From: Nematopogon swammerdamellus
Taxonomy: Eukaryota > Arthropoda > Insecta > Lepidoptera > Adelidae
Direction of reading: 5' to 3'
Length of the DNA: 64,000 bases
NCBI GenBank assembly: GCA_946902875.1
Contig: OX336350.1
Span: 21,876,048-21,940,047 of the forward strand
Below the pieces are notes generated by a model. The model saw only the letters and a program-made list of their open reading frames with translations. It had not been told where the DNA came from and did not search any database. The position numbers were made by a program, and so were the translations under genes. Position 1 is the first letter of the stretch; each line of letters starts with the position of its first letter. Shown here piece after piece: positions 9,280 to 20,470 of this stretch.

Positions 9280-11470
9280 TCTATATACATATAATAAAAT
9301 CGTTAAATTAATAATCTCTCTTTGTCTGTACGCGCATCACGCAAAAACCACTGAACGGAATTTGACGAAACTTTGTATAGTGACAGTGTATATCCCGGAT
9401 TAACATAATAAACAAAAAAATATAATAAAAATTAAAATTATTATAAAATTTAAATGACAAGTTGACAACGGAGAACTGTCATCTCGACGTGAGCTGGCCG
9501 GTGACAAAATATTTGATAAATAAAAAAAAAAAATTAAGTCGAACTTATGTCGCTGTCATTGGTGCAATTTATATTTCTGTTGCCCGCGGCTTCGCTAGCG
9601 TGAAATTCGTATTAAAAAAAAAGTAAGTAACTAAAGGCGGAGCAGAAGGCGGGTCTACGCTCACGTAAACGATATTCTTTCTCGATGAAAGTAACTAAGG
9701 GCGAGGCGGAAGTCGGAGCTGAGTTCAGGAAGAAAAAAAACATTCTTTCTTGAATGAAGTAAGTAACCATGGGCAGGCCGCAGGCCGAGCTGCGTTCAGG
9801 AAGAAGCTAAACCATCTTGAAGAAAGTAAGTAACTAAGGCGAGGCCGAAGGCCGAGCTACGTTCTGATAAATAATAAACCATCTCGGAGAAAGCGAGTAA
9901 CTAGGGCGAGGCCGAAGGCCGAGCTGCGTTCAGGAAGAAGCTGAACCATCTTGAAGAAAGTAAGTAACTAAGGCGAGGCCGAAGGCCGACCTACATTCTG
10001 ATAAATAATAAACCATATCGAAGAAAGCAATTAACTAAGGGCGAGGCCGAAGGCCGAGCTGCGTTCAGGAAGAAGCTAAACCATATTGAAGAAAGTAAGT
10101 AACTAAGGCGACGCCGAAGGCCCAGCTTCGTTCTGATAAATAATAAACCATCTCGAAGAAAGGAAGTAACTAAGGGCGAGGCCGAGGGCCGAGCTGCGTT
10201 CAGGAAAAAGCTAAACCATCTTGAAGAAAGTGAGTAACTAAGGCGAGGCCGAAGGCCGAGCTACATTCTGATAAATAATAAAACATCTTGAAGAAAGCAA
10301 GTAAATAAGGGCGAGGCTGAAGGCCGAGCTGCATTCGGGAATAAGCTAAACCATCTCGAAGAAAGCAAGTAACTAAGGGCTAGGCCGAAGGCCGAGCTGC
10401 GTTCAGGAAGAAGGTAAACCTTCTTGAAGAAAGTAAGTAACTAAGGCGAAGCCGAAGGCCGAGCTGCGTTCTGGATGAAGCTAAACCATCTCGAATAAAG
10501 TAGGTAACTAAGCGATATTAAGATTGAGTTAAATTAATTTAAATTGTATTATAAAGTCCACGCTTCTGACGGCAAACATACCGTGCATCCTAAAACCTTG
10601 CCATTATTCCCGGCTGGATGGCAAGAGGCCCGATGGTATCACCTTAGTTCCATGGGCCAAGGGTAGGTCTTTGATGTGGGACGCCATTTGTGTTCTCACA
10701 TTAGCTCCAAGTCACGTTCGAGCATCTTCAAGACCGGCCGGCGCGGCCGAGGCCTGGGCGGACAGCCTGAAACGCAATAAATATTATAGATATATAATGC
10801 AAGATTTCGAATTTGTTGCGTTTGCGGTTGAAACCCTCGGTCCGTGGAGCAGTCATTGAAGCCAAAAGCTTCGTGAAGAGGCTTGGGTCTCTGCTGGTGG
10901 ACGCAACTGGTGTCCCGCAATCAAGGGCCTACTTCATTCAAACCGCCATCCAGCGGGGTAATGCCGCAAGTGTTCTAGGAACATTTGAAAACGCCCCTTT
11001 TATGATAGTTATTTTAATTTTTGTTAGGTAGGTTTTAATTATTTAGTTAATAATATTACTTTTTTATATATTTTATTAAATAAATAGATGGAGTAAACGA
11101 TATTAAATGCTATCGAAGAAAGGAAGTCATTTAAGGCGAGGCCCGAAGGCAGAAGAGGGTTTTTGGTTTACCGTAACGCAGCTCGGCCTTCGGCCTCACC
11201 CTTAGTTACTTACTTTCTTCGAGAAGGTTTATCGTCTTCCTGAACGCAGCTCGGCCTTCGGCCTCGCCCTTAGTTACTTACTTTCTTCGTGAAGGTTTAT
11301 TGTCTTCCAGGATGCAGCTGGGCCTTCGGCCTCGCCGTTAGTTGCTTACTTTATTTGAGAAGATTTATCGTTTACCTGAACGCAGGTCGGCCTTCGGCCT
11401 CGCCCTTAGTTACTTAGATTCTTCTTTGAAATACGAATTTCACGCGAGCGAAGCCGCGGGCAACAGCTAG
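9280..11470 (+). mobile_element. Helitron, non-autonomous, 2.19 kb (copy 1)
   Basis: The 5' end is TC (TCTATATACATATAATAAA). The 3' end is a GC-rich hairpin (CGCGAGCGAAGCCGCG, GAA loop), 8 bases, then CTAG at 11467-11470 followed by T. TC...hairpin...CTAG between A/T flanks without target duplication or inverted repeats is the Helitron signature. Inside are about 13 tandem units of about 67-70 bases (9640-10500), a central 600-bp region with a decayed coding fragment, then four units in inverted orientation (11180-11420). Each unit carries GGCCGAAGGCC. There is no Rep/helicase frame, so it depends on an autonomous partner. Copies 2 and 3 lie at 39234-41437 and 44127-46333. Confidence 0.8.
10671..11031 (+). 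pseudogene. Captured retroelement-type coding fragment in Helitron
   Basis: Two overlapping frames join across one frameshift near 10850. The first includes [18 protein letters not shown] and [12 protein letters not shown]; the second RLGSLLVDATGVPQSR and AIQRGNAASVLGTF. Read in order they resemble a conserved block (DTLAPS...AVETLGPW...QRGNAAS) that I associate with invertebrate retroelement reverse-transcriptase loci; I cannot name the family with certainty. The second frame recurs in copies 2 and 3 (39672-39884 and 44565-44792, minus). It is broken and probably not expressed as protein. Confidence 0.55.
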
Positions 11471-11859
11471 TAAAGAATAAATAAATACATCTCGTGACTT
11501 GGCAAAAACTTCATTGGTGAAGTACATGAGTAGATAGAGGGCGGGAAAACTTTTATGTTCCTTCCCCTCTACCTCGCCTCACCGCGCAGCACCCACCGCG
11601 CGCCGCGCCGCCTCGCCCTCTCTATCTATCTCTATCTATCTCTATCTCTCTATCTCGCCTCTATCTAGCCGACAGATGAGATGACGCGCGATCAATACGG
11701 CGAGCCCCGCGCCATCTCGCGCCCACACACCACACAACACACACTCACACTCACTAATAGCATTTTAATAGTTTAGTGCGTGGCAGGCGGGAGCGGGACA
11801 GGGGGAAGCTTAAGTACTTCCACAGAGCGGAGAGGAGAGGTTTTGCGCGAATGCAGGTA
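11471..11859. other. Intergenic, microsatellite and CpG-rich patch
   Basis: It contains a GC-rich patch (about 11570-11620), a CTAT/CTCT microsatellite (about 11620-11668) and a CACACA tract (about 11720-11755). No gene recognised. Confidence 0.5.
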
Positions 11860-12350
11860 GAGCGTGGGTCACCGACGAAGGAAGGCGGCACCCGGAGCGA
11901 GCGCGGGTCCCCAACGGAGGGAGGCGGCATTGGAAAAGATCGCGGGTCCGCGACGGAGTGAGGCGGCGGCACTCGGAGCGAGCCTTGGTCCCCGGCGGAG
12001 GGAGGCGGCACCCGGAGCGAGCGAGGGTCCCCGACGACACAGAGGGAGGCAGCACTCGAAGCGAACGCAGGTCCGCGACGGAGGGAGGCGGCACTCGGAA
12101 CGAACGCGGGTCCGCGACGGAGGTAGGCGGCACTCGGAACAAACGCGGGTCTGCAACGGAGGGAGGCGGTACTCGGAGCGAGCGTAGATCTCCCGACGGA
12201 GGGAGGCGGTACTCGGAGCGAGCGTGGGTCCCCGACGGATGGAGTGCGGGTTCCCGACGACGGAGGGAGGCGGCGGCACTCGGAACGAACGCGGGTCTGC
12301 AACGGAGGGAGGCGGCACTCGGAGCGAATGCGGGTCCGCGACGTAGCCGG
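11860..12350. repeat. GC-rich minisatellite, 39-bp unit
   Basis: About 12 diverged units repeat GGCGGCACTCGGAGCGAGCG and GGTCCCCGACGGAGGGA. One clean unit measures 39 bases, a multiple of three, so several frames on both strands stay open (up to 198 codons on +, 182 on -). The predicted peptides are simple Arg/Gly/Pro/Ser repeats with no domain. Units with extra GGC or deletions show ordinary minisatellite turnover. Confidence 0.8.
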
Positions 12351-12575
12351 CTTTGCGGCCTAGCCCTTAGTGGCTATGTTCGAGAAAGTATGGTGAGCCC
12401 GACCACCTGTCACCTGACGCAGCCCCGAGTGCAACTGAGGCGGCGGCGCGGGCGGCGGCGGCGGCGGGGCGGGCAAAAGCTATACAGAAATATGATTTTC
12501 TACTCTACCGCGGGCGGAGTCGCGGGCACGGCTACCTATTCTATATTATTATAATGCATTTAATGCATAGGTATA

Positions 12576-12858
12576 AAGCCGCGTACGTATCCATTAGAGC
12601 AGCCTCAACTTGACGCAAACTGAGGCATAGTCTGCCTAGTGCTACCAACGACGTGTCGCCAACGTGCCACCAGTGCACGGCTCGGACTGAGGCTCCTTTG
12701 AGCGCGGCAAAAAACCGACAAAATATGGCTCGGCCCGCGCGGCGACTAATTTGTCTCATGGCGCGGCGTGCCTCAGGTTGAGGCAGCGTCTCCACTTGTG
12801 CGGCCTCGGGTCGAGCGGCTGCCTCGTCCCGAACCTGCCTCTAGTGGATACGCGGCTT
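12576..12858. mobile_element. MITE with terminal inverted repeats
   Basis: The left end AAGCCGCGTACGTATCCATT and the right end, whose complement is AAGCCGCGTATCCACTAGAG, form an imperfect inverted pair about 283 bp apart. TTAATGCAT occurs just outside both ends and may be a target duplication. The 84-codon frame on - inside it has no known motif. Confidence 0.6.
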
Positions 12859-15152
12859 AATGCATTTCTTAATAGGTACCTCTAGTACCTACGTGGTAAT
12901 ACACATAAGCATCTCCTTCCTGTATTCTGAGATACGCCCATACACACCCTCACACACCCTCTCACACACACACCACATGCTGCATCCCGACAACCGGCGC
13001 GGCGGGTTGAGGAGAGCAATCGGTTTTGTGCTGCAAAAACTTGAATAAATTACAGCACAACACCAAACACCACGTTTAGCAAAGTAGGTAGGTGTCAAGC
13101 AGCAAATAAGGCAGGAAGACGCATCTGCTGCATGACTCGGTGAAAGGACCGTGCTAAGGTGAGAGGTGGCTATCCTGTCGCCCTTTAGCACGGCATCTCG
13201 TCCAGGTCGCCTTTTACGACATGCACGGGGAGAGATGCAGTGGGGCTATTCTTTTTAAGTATCGACCCCACACGGTACACACACTTTAACTACTATGCTT
13301 TAACTTTACACGCCCATACACTTTAACGAAACGTAATATCGAGACACCGCAATGTTTATAAACAATGAGCACGTGGTAATTACTCAATACTAAGTAGAAG
13401 AGTAGAAGTAGGAAGGAGGCGAGGCGAGCGAGGCGAGCGGAGCGGGGCGGGGTGGGGGTATCGGTAACTATGTCGGCCGGCGCCCGAAGAGCACTTCCGC
13501 CTGTCGTCGGCGGAAAAAACCGACCGGTTTTCGTCGGACAGTTTGACAGCTATGCGGGCGGGGCGGGCGGGAGGAGCACGATCTCGGTCGCGCGCGGCGC
13601 GCGCGCGCCATCACCCCGCCGCCCGCGTCCCGCGTCCCGTCGTGTCCCGTCATCCCGTCTCGCCCGCCCCGCCCGCATCAAGGCCACGAACATATTACTT
13701 GAACCACTGACTGAATTGCAATACAACCACTGAGCTTGCATCGATGTGAACTTGCTCGGCCGTTGGCTACGTGGCCTACGGCACAGAATAGATACGTACA
13801 GAAGCTTCTCTGTATAAACACTCACAAAGAAATAGCTATTCTGCTACGACGCGTTAAAGTAAAAATTTACTCGCACAGAGCTGCATGCTCTATCTCGAAA
13901 ACGCGTAGTTCAGCGCGTGTAAGGGCTGTGTCTTTGGGCTGTCTTTTTGTGAGGAATAAAATGAAGATGATACCTACCAACAATGATATTATAAGTTAAA
14001 AGGAGGTAAAATATATATCGATGGAGTGCTTGCCGCGCGCGACTGGTCTGATTGAGTGAGAGAAGCGGCAATCGCAATGTCCGAATTATCTGTTTTATTC
14101 AACTGTCTGCGGGATTTTCTCATTTATTGCTGTTAACTATTGCAGAATTTGCAATATCTTCTTTAGCGTTTGTGAACGCTGCTCTAGCTTCTTCGTTCGC
14201 TGGGAACTACTGGGAACTAGCTAGTTAATCTGTGCTAGTGCGAAAACATAGGTAGGTTAGGTAGCTAGTGACGTTGAATCTGGGACGGCTGCTACCTCAC
14301 TCGACTGGCTCGGCCACGGACCGACGACGCACGACGCGACGCGACGCGACACGACGACAAGCGAGCAGGTAGCGCCGCACCCTCTCCCCGCACAGACACA
14401 ACACCTGACGTTCGTACATCTCCCCCCACCTCCCCACTCCACCGGAGCTGGACCGCGGCGGCGCGGAGGCGAGAGACGGGGAAGCAATCAGCTGTTACCC
14501 CGCCCTCCTCCCCCATTCTTGCTGCACATTCTCGCGGTCGTGCTCGGAGAGGGGTCGGGCGGCGCGGAGCGGTGGGGGCGGGGGATGGCTTCACCACACC
14601 ACCCACCCGCTGCTGGACCTTTCCCCTTCATTTGGGTAATCAGGGGAAGTGAGGAGATCCAGCAAAATGGATACCTAAGCCGTTATTTAACATTTACATT
14701 ATGAATAGGCGAGCGACTCTCAAGGAGCTGCTGGGTTCCAAATTCCAATACGGACACCAGAAGAGAAGGAGAAGGTGGAGGGGCGGAGAGGGCATGGGAT
14801 GGGACCCACCCAATGAGGGGGCACCCCCGTTGTAATGGCGCGAGGGGAGGTCATAGGGGGAAAGAAAGAAAAAATATTTCAGTACCTAATAGTAATAAAT
14901 AATACATTTAAAAACGTAAAAAAATGTAAATAGCAAAAACAACACATTTTTTTAACATTGAAAATGATTTTTCGATCGCTTCAGTATAGCCACCCATTTT
15001 CGCTGAGAATGTGAAATCGTCCTGGTGTCGCGAGTTTTGGGGCTACGCGAGTGGTTGAGGGCTCAAAAGACGCTTATCGGCTAGGACTACAAGATGGTGA
15101 ATTAAAAAGAAAAAAAAAAAATGTTTAAATGAAAAATATGAAAAATTCTTTT
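12859..15152. other. Intergenic, CpG-rich islands, no gene recognised
   Basis: CpG-dense patches occur at about 13410-13690 and 14280-14620, and could be promoter or first-exon DNA of an unseen transcript. At 13180-13280 is a dispersed repeat (CGCCTTTTACGACATGCACG) also seen at 36090-36170. At about 14940-15120 is a copy of the family marked by TTTTCGATCGCTTCAGTA and GGCTCAAAAGACG (other copies at 37261, 43740 and 59750-61210). The frames here are low-complexity Arg/Pro/Ala peptides. Confidence 0.45.
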
Positions 15153-15485
15153 GACGTGATGACGTCACGTCTTATAAATTGATGAACACCGGCTGCACAC
15201 ACGAAAAAGTGTCACGTTCCATCTGAGCCTGTGTGTGCAAGCGAGAACGCGTAACAAGCGATAGAGAGGCACAATCGGTATAGTCAAAGTTACTATGGAA
15301 ACGTCTTAAGAAGTAAAACTGTCAAGATCAGACAACAGAAGTTTATTGATGGCCAGTCACAAGATGATTAATCTTTCTACTGGAAATAGAATTACTGATT
15401 TTTGCTCTATATACTACGATTATTCCACGTCATCACGTAAAACTATCGTCCTTAAACCGCCTTTACAGACAACCAATTTTTTTTT
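15153..15485. repeat. Dispersed repeat with CRE-like palindrome
   Basis: It starts GACGTGATGACGTCACGTCT, containing TGACGTCA, and carries CCACGTCATCACGTAAAA towards the other end, so inner termini are partly inverted. The same element, about 60 bases shorter in the middle, lies at 31538-31808, where an uninterrupted relative of its flank shows that it is an insertion. Confidence 0.65.
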
Positions 15486-15796
15486 ATTTCCAACTAAATC
15501 TCTTATACTATTTCAAAAACTAAATGCGATATCGAAAAATTAAAAAACCTGTTTAGATTTGGACTTAGGGCTACATTCGTCGATGATGGTTCGTGCTGTA
15601 GGTAGGTGGTCCCTCAATTTTTTCCCATTTTCGCTGAGAGTGTGAAATCGACTTTTAGAAGTGCAACAGCGCAGCGCAGAGAGCGAGGAGTATCCGAAGT
15701 ATCCGAGAATATCCGAATGTATGAAATAAGTTGTGAAAAATCAAAACACGGCTCTGCAGAACCTCGGGTGGGTTGTGTTAGTTTGTTAGTTGGGAC

Positions 15797-16075
15797 CTGA
15801 TGATGGAGCCGGAAGGTAGTCATAGGAACTCCTAAATTAAACATGATAAGCCCATCGTGTTTGGGCTCGTTGGATATGTCTACGCAAGTACTCTTGTCAT
15901 ATATGATGTCCAGGGTCCTGATGATGTAGCGGGAATGAAGCCATAGGAACTCCTAAACCACACATGATAAATCCACCGTGTTTGGGCTCGTTGGATTTGT
16001 CTTCGCAAGTACTCTAGTCATATGTTATTTCCAGGGTCCTGATGATGGAGCCGAAAGGAAGCCATAGGAATATAG
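15797..16075. repeat. Tandem repeat, about 121-bp unit, 2.3 copies
   Basis: Units start CCTGATGATG at about 15798, 15919 and 16040 and share CATAGGAACTCCTAAA and GTGTTTGGGCTCGTTGGAT. Inverted relatives occur singly at about 2095-2200 and 29515-29615. Confidence 0.7.
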
Positions 16076-17491
16076 GTTAGGTTAGAAGACTTCTAACCTA
16101 TATTATATTTGTATATTTGATATTTATTAATTTGTTACTTTAGTTAGACATAATGCCAAGCTTATCACTTTTTCTGTTTAAATTTTAGTTAACATTTTTG
16201 AAGCTGCTTGTTTTTTAGAAAAATAATAAAAAATATTTAAATGTAATACTTTTTTTTATTTTGTTGAGTTTATTTTCAATGTACCTCGTAGGTCGTGTAA
16301 TGCACGAGATCTGTGATTTTTTTAAATATTGTTGCCTACACTTCACGCGTCACGGGACGTCACGAGACTGGGAGGCCACCTCTTTATTCTTTATTCTTTA
16401 TTCTTTATTCATCATTCGTAAGGTAGTACACTACGCTGGAATTTGTCCTGTTAGTTTTTACAATCCGGTTCGATTACACCCACAAAGAAGAGCCGGCAAG
16501 AAACTTCGCAGGGTTCTTTTTTTAACGTCTTCAATTACAATACATTGTGACTAGCTACACAACAGACACCGCTTACAGTGTTAAGATATAGTTTGAGAGC
16601 TAGAATAACTATAATTTAAGCTTGATAATTCTGACCACATAAAATCAAAAGTTAAAGTAAAAGTATAGATAAAATCAGGTGTATAGAGCCTTTGTCAGAA
16701 ATTGTTGATACATATCGTATCAAGTCATGTCAGTTATAAATATTCATACCACATTGTAGTACAATGTCAAAAAATAAAATAAATAAATTTGATACTTAAT
16801 GTATCAATTAGTCAAGGTAATATTTTAGTATGCGTGCTAAATAAACTTGATACTTAATGTATCAATTAGTCAAATTAATATTCAGCATGCGTCAGCAGTA
16901 TAAATTAAGGTACAGGTTGTACCCTGTCAAGATTCAAAATTTGTATGCAGTCAGAATCTCAAGTGAACATGTTTGTAGCATTTTCAGTTTATACCAGTGA
17001 TAATACGAGGTAGTACAAATCTCAAAGACCAAAAAGTAATGTGATGAAAAATATAAATCTGCGACAAATGTAACAGTTCATGACAGATACTATAGTTCCT
17101 TTTAAAAATATACGCCTAACATATAAAATATACAATGTTACCAATTGGAGCAGGCCAGTCTCCACGAACAGCACCCGTTCACGAGCATCACGCCAGGGCC
17201 AGCCATCGCTTCCCTCAACCATATTTTAGGGAGAGAGGCGACCCGGACCAAGCGTCACCGTAAGCAAAGACCTTAAAGCGATGCATTACTCCAGTGGCAA
17301 CATGAAACTTATACGATATGTTTGCATTTTGTTTTACATAATACCACTGCTTCTGTCACAAACTGCTACAGTGCCCCGATCACAAAGCAATATGAAGTTC
17401 TATAAACCTGTATACACATAATATGTACAGGTTCTGTTTATCCTGTTATTACTTATACCACTCGCACTAGCACCGAGTACACTATGTTAAC

Positions 17492-20470
17492 CTATACACG
17501 GTCAGCCTCAGAGTACAATATTTTGTCAGTTAGAGCTTCTTTTACATTATAATAAGCTTTCTTTATAAGAATGGCTTTAATGCGTTTCTTAAAACATACA
17601 TCATTAAGATTTTTTATTTCTAATGGTATTTTATTATAAAATCGAATGCTATTACAAACAAAACTCTTGGACATTTTAGACGACCTGTGTTTTACAATTG
17701 TTATATCATTTTTGTGTCTAGTTTCATGGTGATGTATATCAGACTGGAGAGTAGCATTTTGTATGTATTTTCTAGCATAGCAGATGTTTTGATACACATA
17801 AGCACTTGGTAGTGTCATAATTCCTATTTTACTAAATTCATTTCTACAAGAGTCCCTCGTTTTCATATTCAGTATACAACGCAATGCTCTTTTTTGCAGA
17901 ACAAATACTCTGTTTACTTCAGCTGCAGTTCCCCAAAACAATAATCCATATGACATGAGACTATCAAAGTAGGCAAAGTAAACAGTTTTTGCAGCTTGTA
18001 CACCACACAATTCTTTGATTTTTTTGATGGCATAACATGCTGAACTTAATTTACCAGTAAGTGAGTCTATATGGGGCTTCCAGCTGAGAGTTTCATCAAA
18101 TAGTACTCCCAAAAAGGTAATTTCTTTAGCAATATTTAGCGTTAGTTCTTCTGCAGTTTTAACAATTTCTTGGTTCGCCATGCGTCTTTGAGTTCCTAAA
18201 GCAAAATGCATTATGTTAGTTTTATTTACATTTAGTAGTAGATTGTTTGATTCAAACCAAGTTTTTAGAGATTGTATTACTGCTTTAAACGAATCGCGTA
18301 AATCATTAATGCTTTTATTTTTTAAGACTACTGAGATGTCATCAGCAAACATGATTAGTTCTATATCATCTGTAATACAACTGGAGATGTCGTTGACGTA
18401 GATCAAAAAGAGCAAAGGTCCAAGAATGGAGCCTTGAGGAACACCCATAGAAATGGTTTCACAACTTGATTTTTCACCACTAACGTCACATATTTGCTGT
18501 CTGTTGCTTAAGTAGGATTTACAAATACTTAGCTCTATATCTCGCACGCCATAGTGATCAAGTTTATTTATAATTATTTCATGATTAACACAATCAAACG
18601 CCTTTGACAGATCACAGAATATACCATACGTGTGATGTGAATTATCTAGCGATTGTATGACTGTTTTTATCATTGATGCAATAGCGTCACCAGTTGATCT
18701 GCCCTTGCGGAATCCATACTGTTTATAATTCAAGGTGTTATTTTCATTAAAAAATTCAATCAGCCTTTTTTCTATGGCTTTTTCAAACACTTTACTGAAT
18801 ACAGGAAGCAAAGAGACAGGCCGATAATTTCCAATAGTACTATGACAACCCTTTTTAAACAATGGTACCACCCTCGCTATTTTTAATATATCTGGGAATG
18901 TGCCCTCTGCAAAACATTGATTAATTACAGTAACTAATGGATCTATAATACTACAAGTTAATGACTTCATTAGCTTGGGTGAAATATTCCATAGGTCCTG
19001 GGAACTTTTGGACTTTAAGTGACTAATAATATTATTAAGTTCTTCGTGTGTGACAGGCTTAAATTTTGCTGATTCAGTATTGCGGGGCGTATATTTTTTC
19101 AAATATACTAACGCTGCATCAGCACTTGACTTGACATTTTTTGTGGTTTCTTGAGCAATAGTCGAGAAATATTTGTTAAAATAGTTGGCAACACTAGAGT
19201 TCTCACTAACTAATTCGTCTCCAATCTTTAATTCCATTTTTGTATCGGTAGATTTGGGAGACTTGCCAGTTTCTTCTTTGATAATGTTCCAGGCCATTTT
19301 TATTTTATTGTCAGATATTAATATTTTTTCTTTTAAATATAATTGTTTTGCTTTAATTGTAACTAGTTTGAAAATTTTACTATATGAGGACACGTACGCT
19401 CTAAGGTTTGGATTACTATATTTTTTTAATAAATCATACAATATAAATAATTTTTCTTTGGATCTTACAATACTGGGTGTGGCCCACTGTGCAAATTTGT
19501 TTCTATTACATATACGTTTAGATTTCATAGGCATGTGCATTTCTAAATATCTGACAAAAGTATTGAAAAAAAAATTAAAATTTATTTCATTCTCCACATT
19601 TCCAAATTCAATTAATAGGTCTCTATTTAATGCTTTAATGGAGTCATTGCTTATTTTTCTACTCAGTTTATACGCTGCTTTATTATTACAATGATTATTA
19701 GTTTCACATTTAACTGATATTATTTGTGCAAAGTGATCGGAATGAACTCCGTGGCATACCTTTGATTGTAACACGTCAGCATCAGTAAAAATATTATCTA
19801 TACAGGTTGCACATGAATCGGTCACTCTGGTAAATTCATATATAGATTGCTTGAGTAAAAAACTATCCATTAAGTCTGACAGTTCATGTTTCTCTCCGGT
19901 ATGTATAGGAAATCGAACGTTAAAGTCACCACACACTATAATTGATTTGTTATTATTTTGATTTAATTTATTTAAACATTCCTCCAGTCCATCTGAGAAA
20001 GACTGTAAACTCATTGAGGGAGACCTATATACTGAAAGGATAATAGAAGATTCAATTTCAACACAGCTAACTTCAAACTCTTTTTCGACTGACATTTTAA
20101 CAATATCTGACCTATTTTTAGCTCTCAAACCGTTTCTCACATAAATCATTGTTCCACCTCTAATGAAATTCTTCCTGTGATAACTACTTATTACAGAATA
20201 ATTTTGTACATGCTGAGTAAGTACCTCATGTGAGTCGGACCAAGATTCTGAAATACAAAATATATCAATGCAATTGTCTTTTAAGAATAATTCTAGTAAT
20301 TGACCTTTACCTCGTAAACCTTGGACATTTTGATGGCTAATATTTAGTTTATTATTCAGATTTTTCTTTGTTCTAGTGTTATTTCGTGCACATTTAATAC
20401 TCAGTGATAGCTTAGAAACGGAAGAATCATTTATTAATTGCACAGCACAGTTATTACTGGATCTCGGCAT
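17492..20470 (-). CDS. LINE ORF2: endonuclease-reverse transcriptase, 992 aa, intact
   Basis: This single uninterrupted frame of 992 codons is the longest in the window. The N-terminal apurinic-type endonuclease shows HQNVQGLRG (46-54), SESW (74-77), VYRSP (147-151), GDFNV (181-185), DNIFTD (225-230) and SDHFAQ (244-249). The reverse transcriptase shows NYRPVSLLPVFSKVFEK (548-564), YGFRKGRST (585-593), CDLSKAFDCVNH (619-630), GVPQGSILGPLLFLIYVND (676-694) and the catalytic FADD at 708-711. No RNase H follows. The protein would nick target DNA and copy its own RNA there. The ATG at 20470 overlaps the end of ORF1 in another frame. With all catalytic motifs present and no stop, the copy is young. 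Confidence 0.92.
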   Translation of the reverse strand: MPRSSNNCAVQLINDSSVSKLSLSIKCARNNTRTKKNLNNKLNISHQNVQGLRGKGQLLELFLKDNCIDIFCISESWSDSHEVLTQHVQNYSVISSYHRKNFIRGGTMIYVRNGLRAKNRSDIVKMSVEKEFEVSCVEIESSIILSVYRSPSMSLQSFSDGLEECLNKLNQNNNKSIIVCGDFNVRFPIHTGEKHELSDLMDSFLLKQSIYEFTRVTDSCATCIDNIFTDADVLQSKVCHGVHSDHFAQIISVKCETNNHCNNKAAYKLSRKISNDSIKALNRDLLIEFGNVENEINFNFFFNTFVRYLEMHMPMKSKRICNRNKFAQWATPSIVRSKEKLFILYDLLKKYSNPNLRAYVSSYSKIFKLVTIKAKQLYLKEKILISDNKIKMAWNIIKEETGKSPKSTDTKMELKIGDELVSENSSVANYFNKYFSTIAQETTKNVKSSADAALVYLKKYTPRNTESAKFKPVTHEELNNIISHLKSKSSQDLWNISPKLMKSLTCSIIDPLVTVINQCFAEGTFPDILKIARVVPLFKKGCHSTIGNYRPVSLLPVFSKVFEKAIEKRLIEFFNENNTLNYKQYGFRKGRSTGDAIASMIKTVIQSLDNSHHTYGIFCDLSKAFDCVNHEIIINKLDHYGVRDIELSICKSYLSNRQQICDVSGEKSSCETISMGVPQGSILGPLLFLIYVNDISSCITDDIELIMFADDISVVLKNKSINDLRDSFKAVIQSLKTWFESNNLLLNVNKTNIMHFALGTQRRMANQEIVKTAEELTLNIAKEITFLGVLFDETLSWKPHIDSLTGKLSSACYAIKKIKELCGVQAAKTVYFAYFDSLMSYGLLFWGTAAEVNRVFVLQKRALRCILNMKTRDSCRNEFSKIGIMTLPSAYVYQNICYARKYIQNATLQSDIHHHETRHKNDITIVKHRSSKMSKSFVCNSIRFYNKIPLEIKNLNDVCFKKRIKAILIKKAYYNVKEALTDKILYSEADRV

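Noticed and set aside
11958..12554. 198-codon + frame and 182-codon - frame in the same DNA
   Set aside because: Both are explained by the 39-bp minisatellite, a multiple of three; the peptides are simple repeats with no domain.
14257..14606. 104- and 76-codon minus frames as a gene
   Set aside because: GC-rich low-complexity frames over a CpG island with no motif, splice context or start preference.
19185..19694. 169-codon + frame within the LINE
   Set aside because: It is antisense shadow of the ORF2 coding strand, with no motif.
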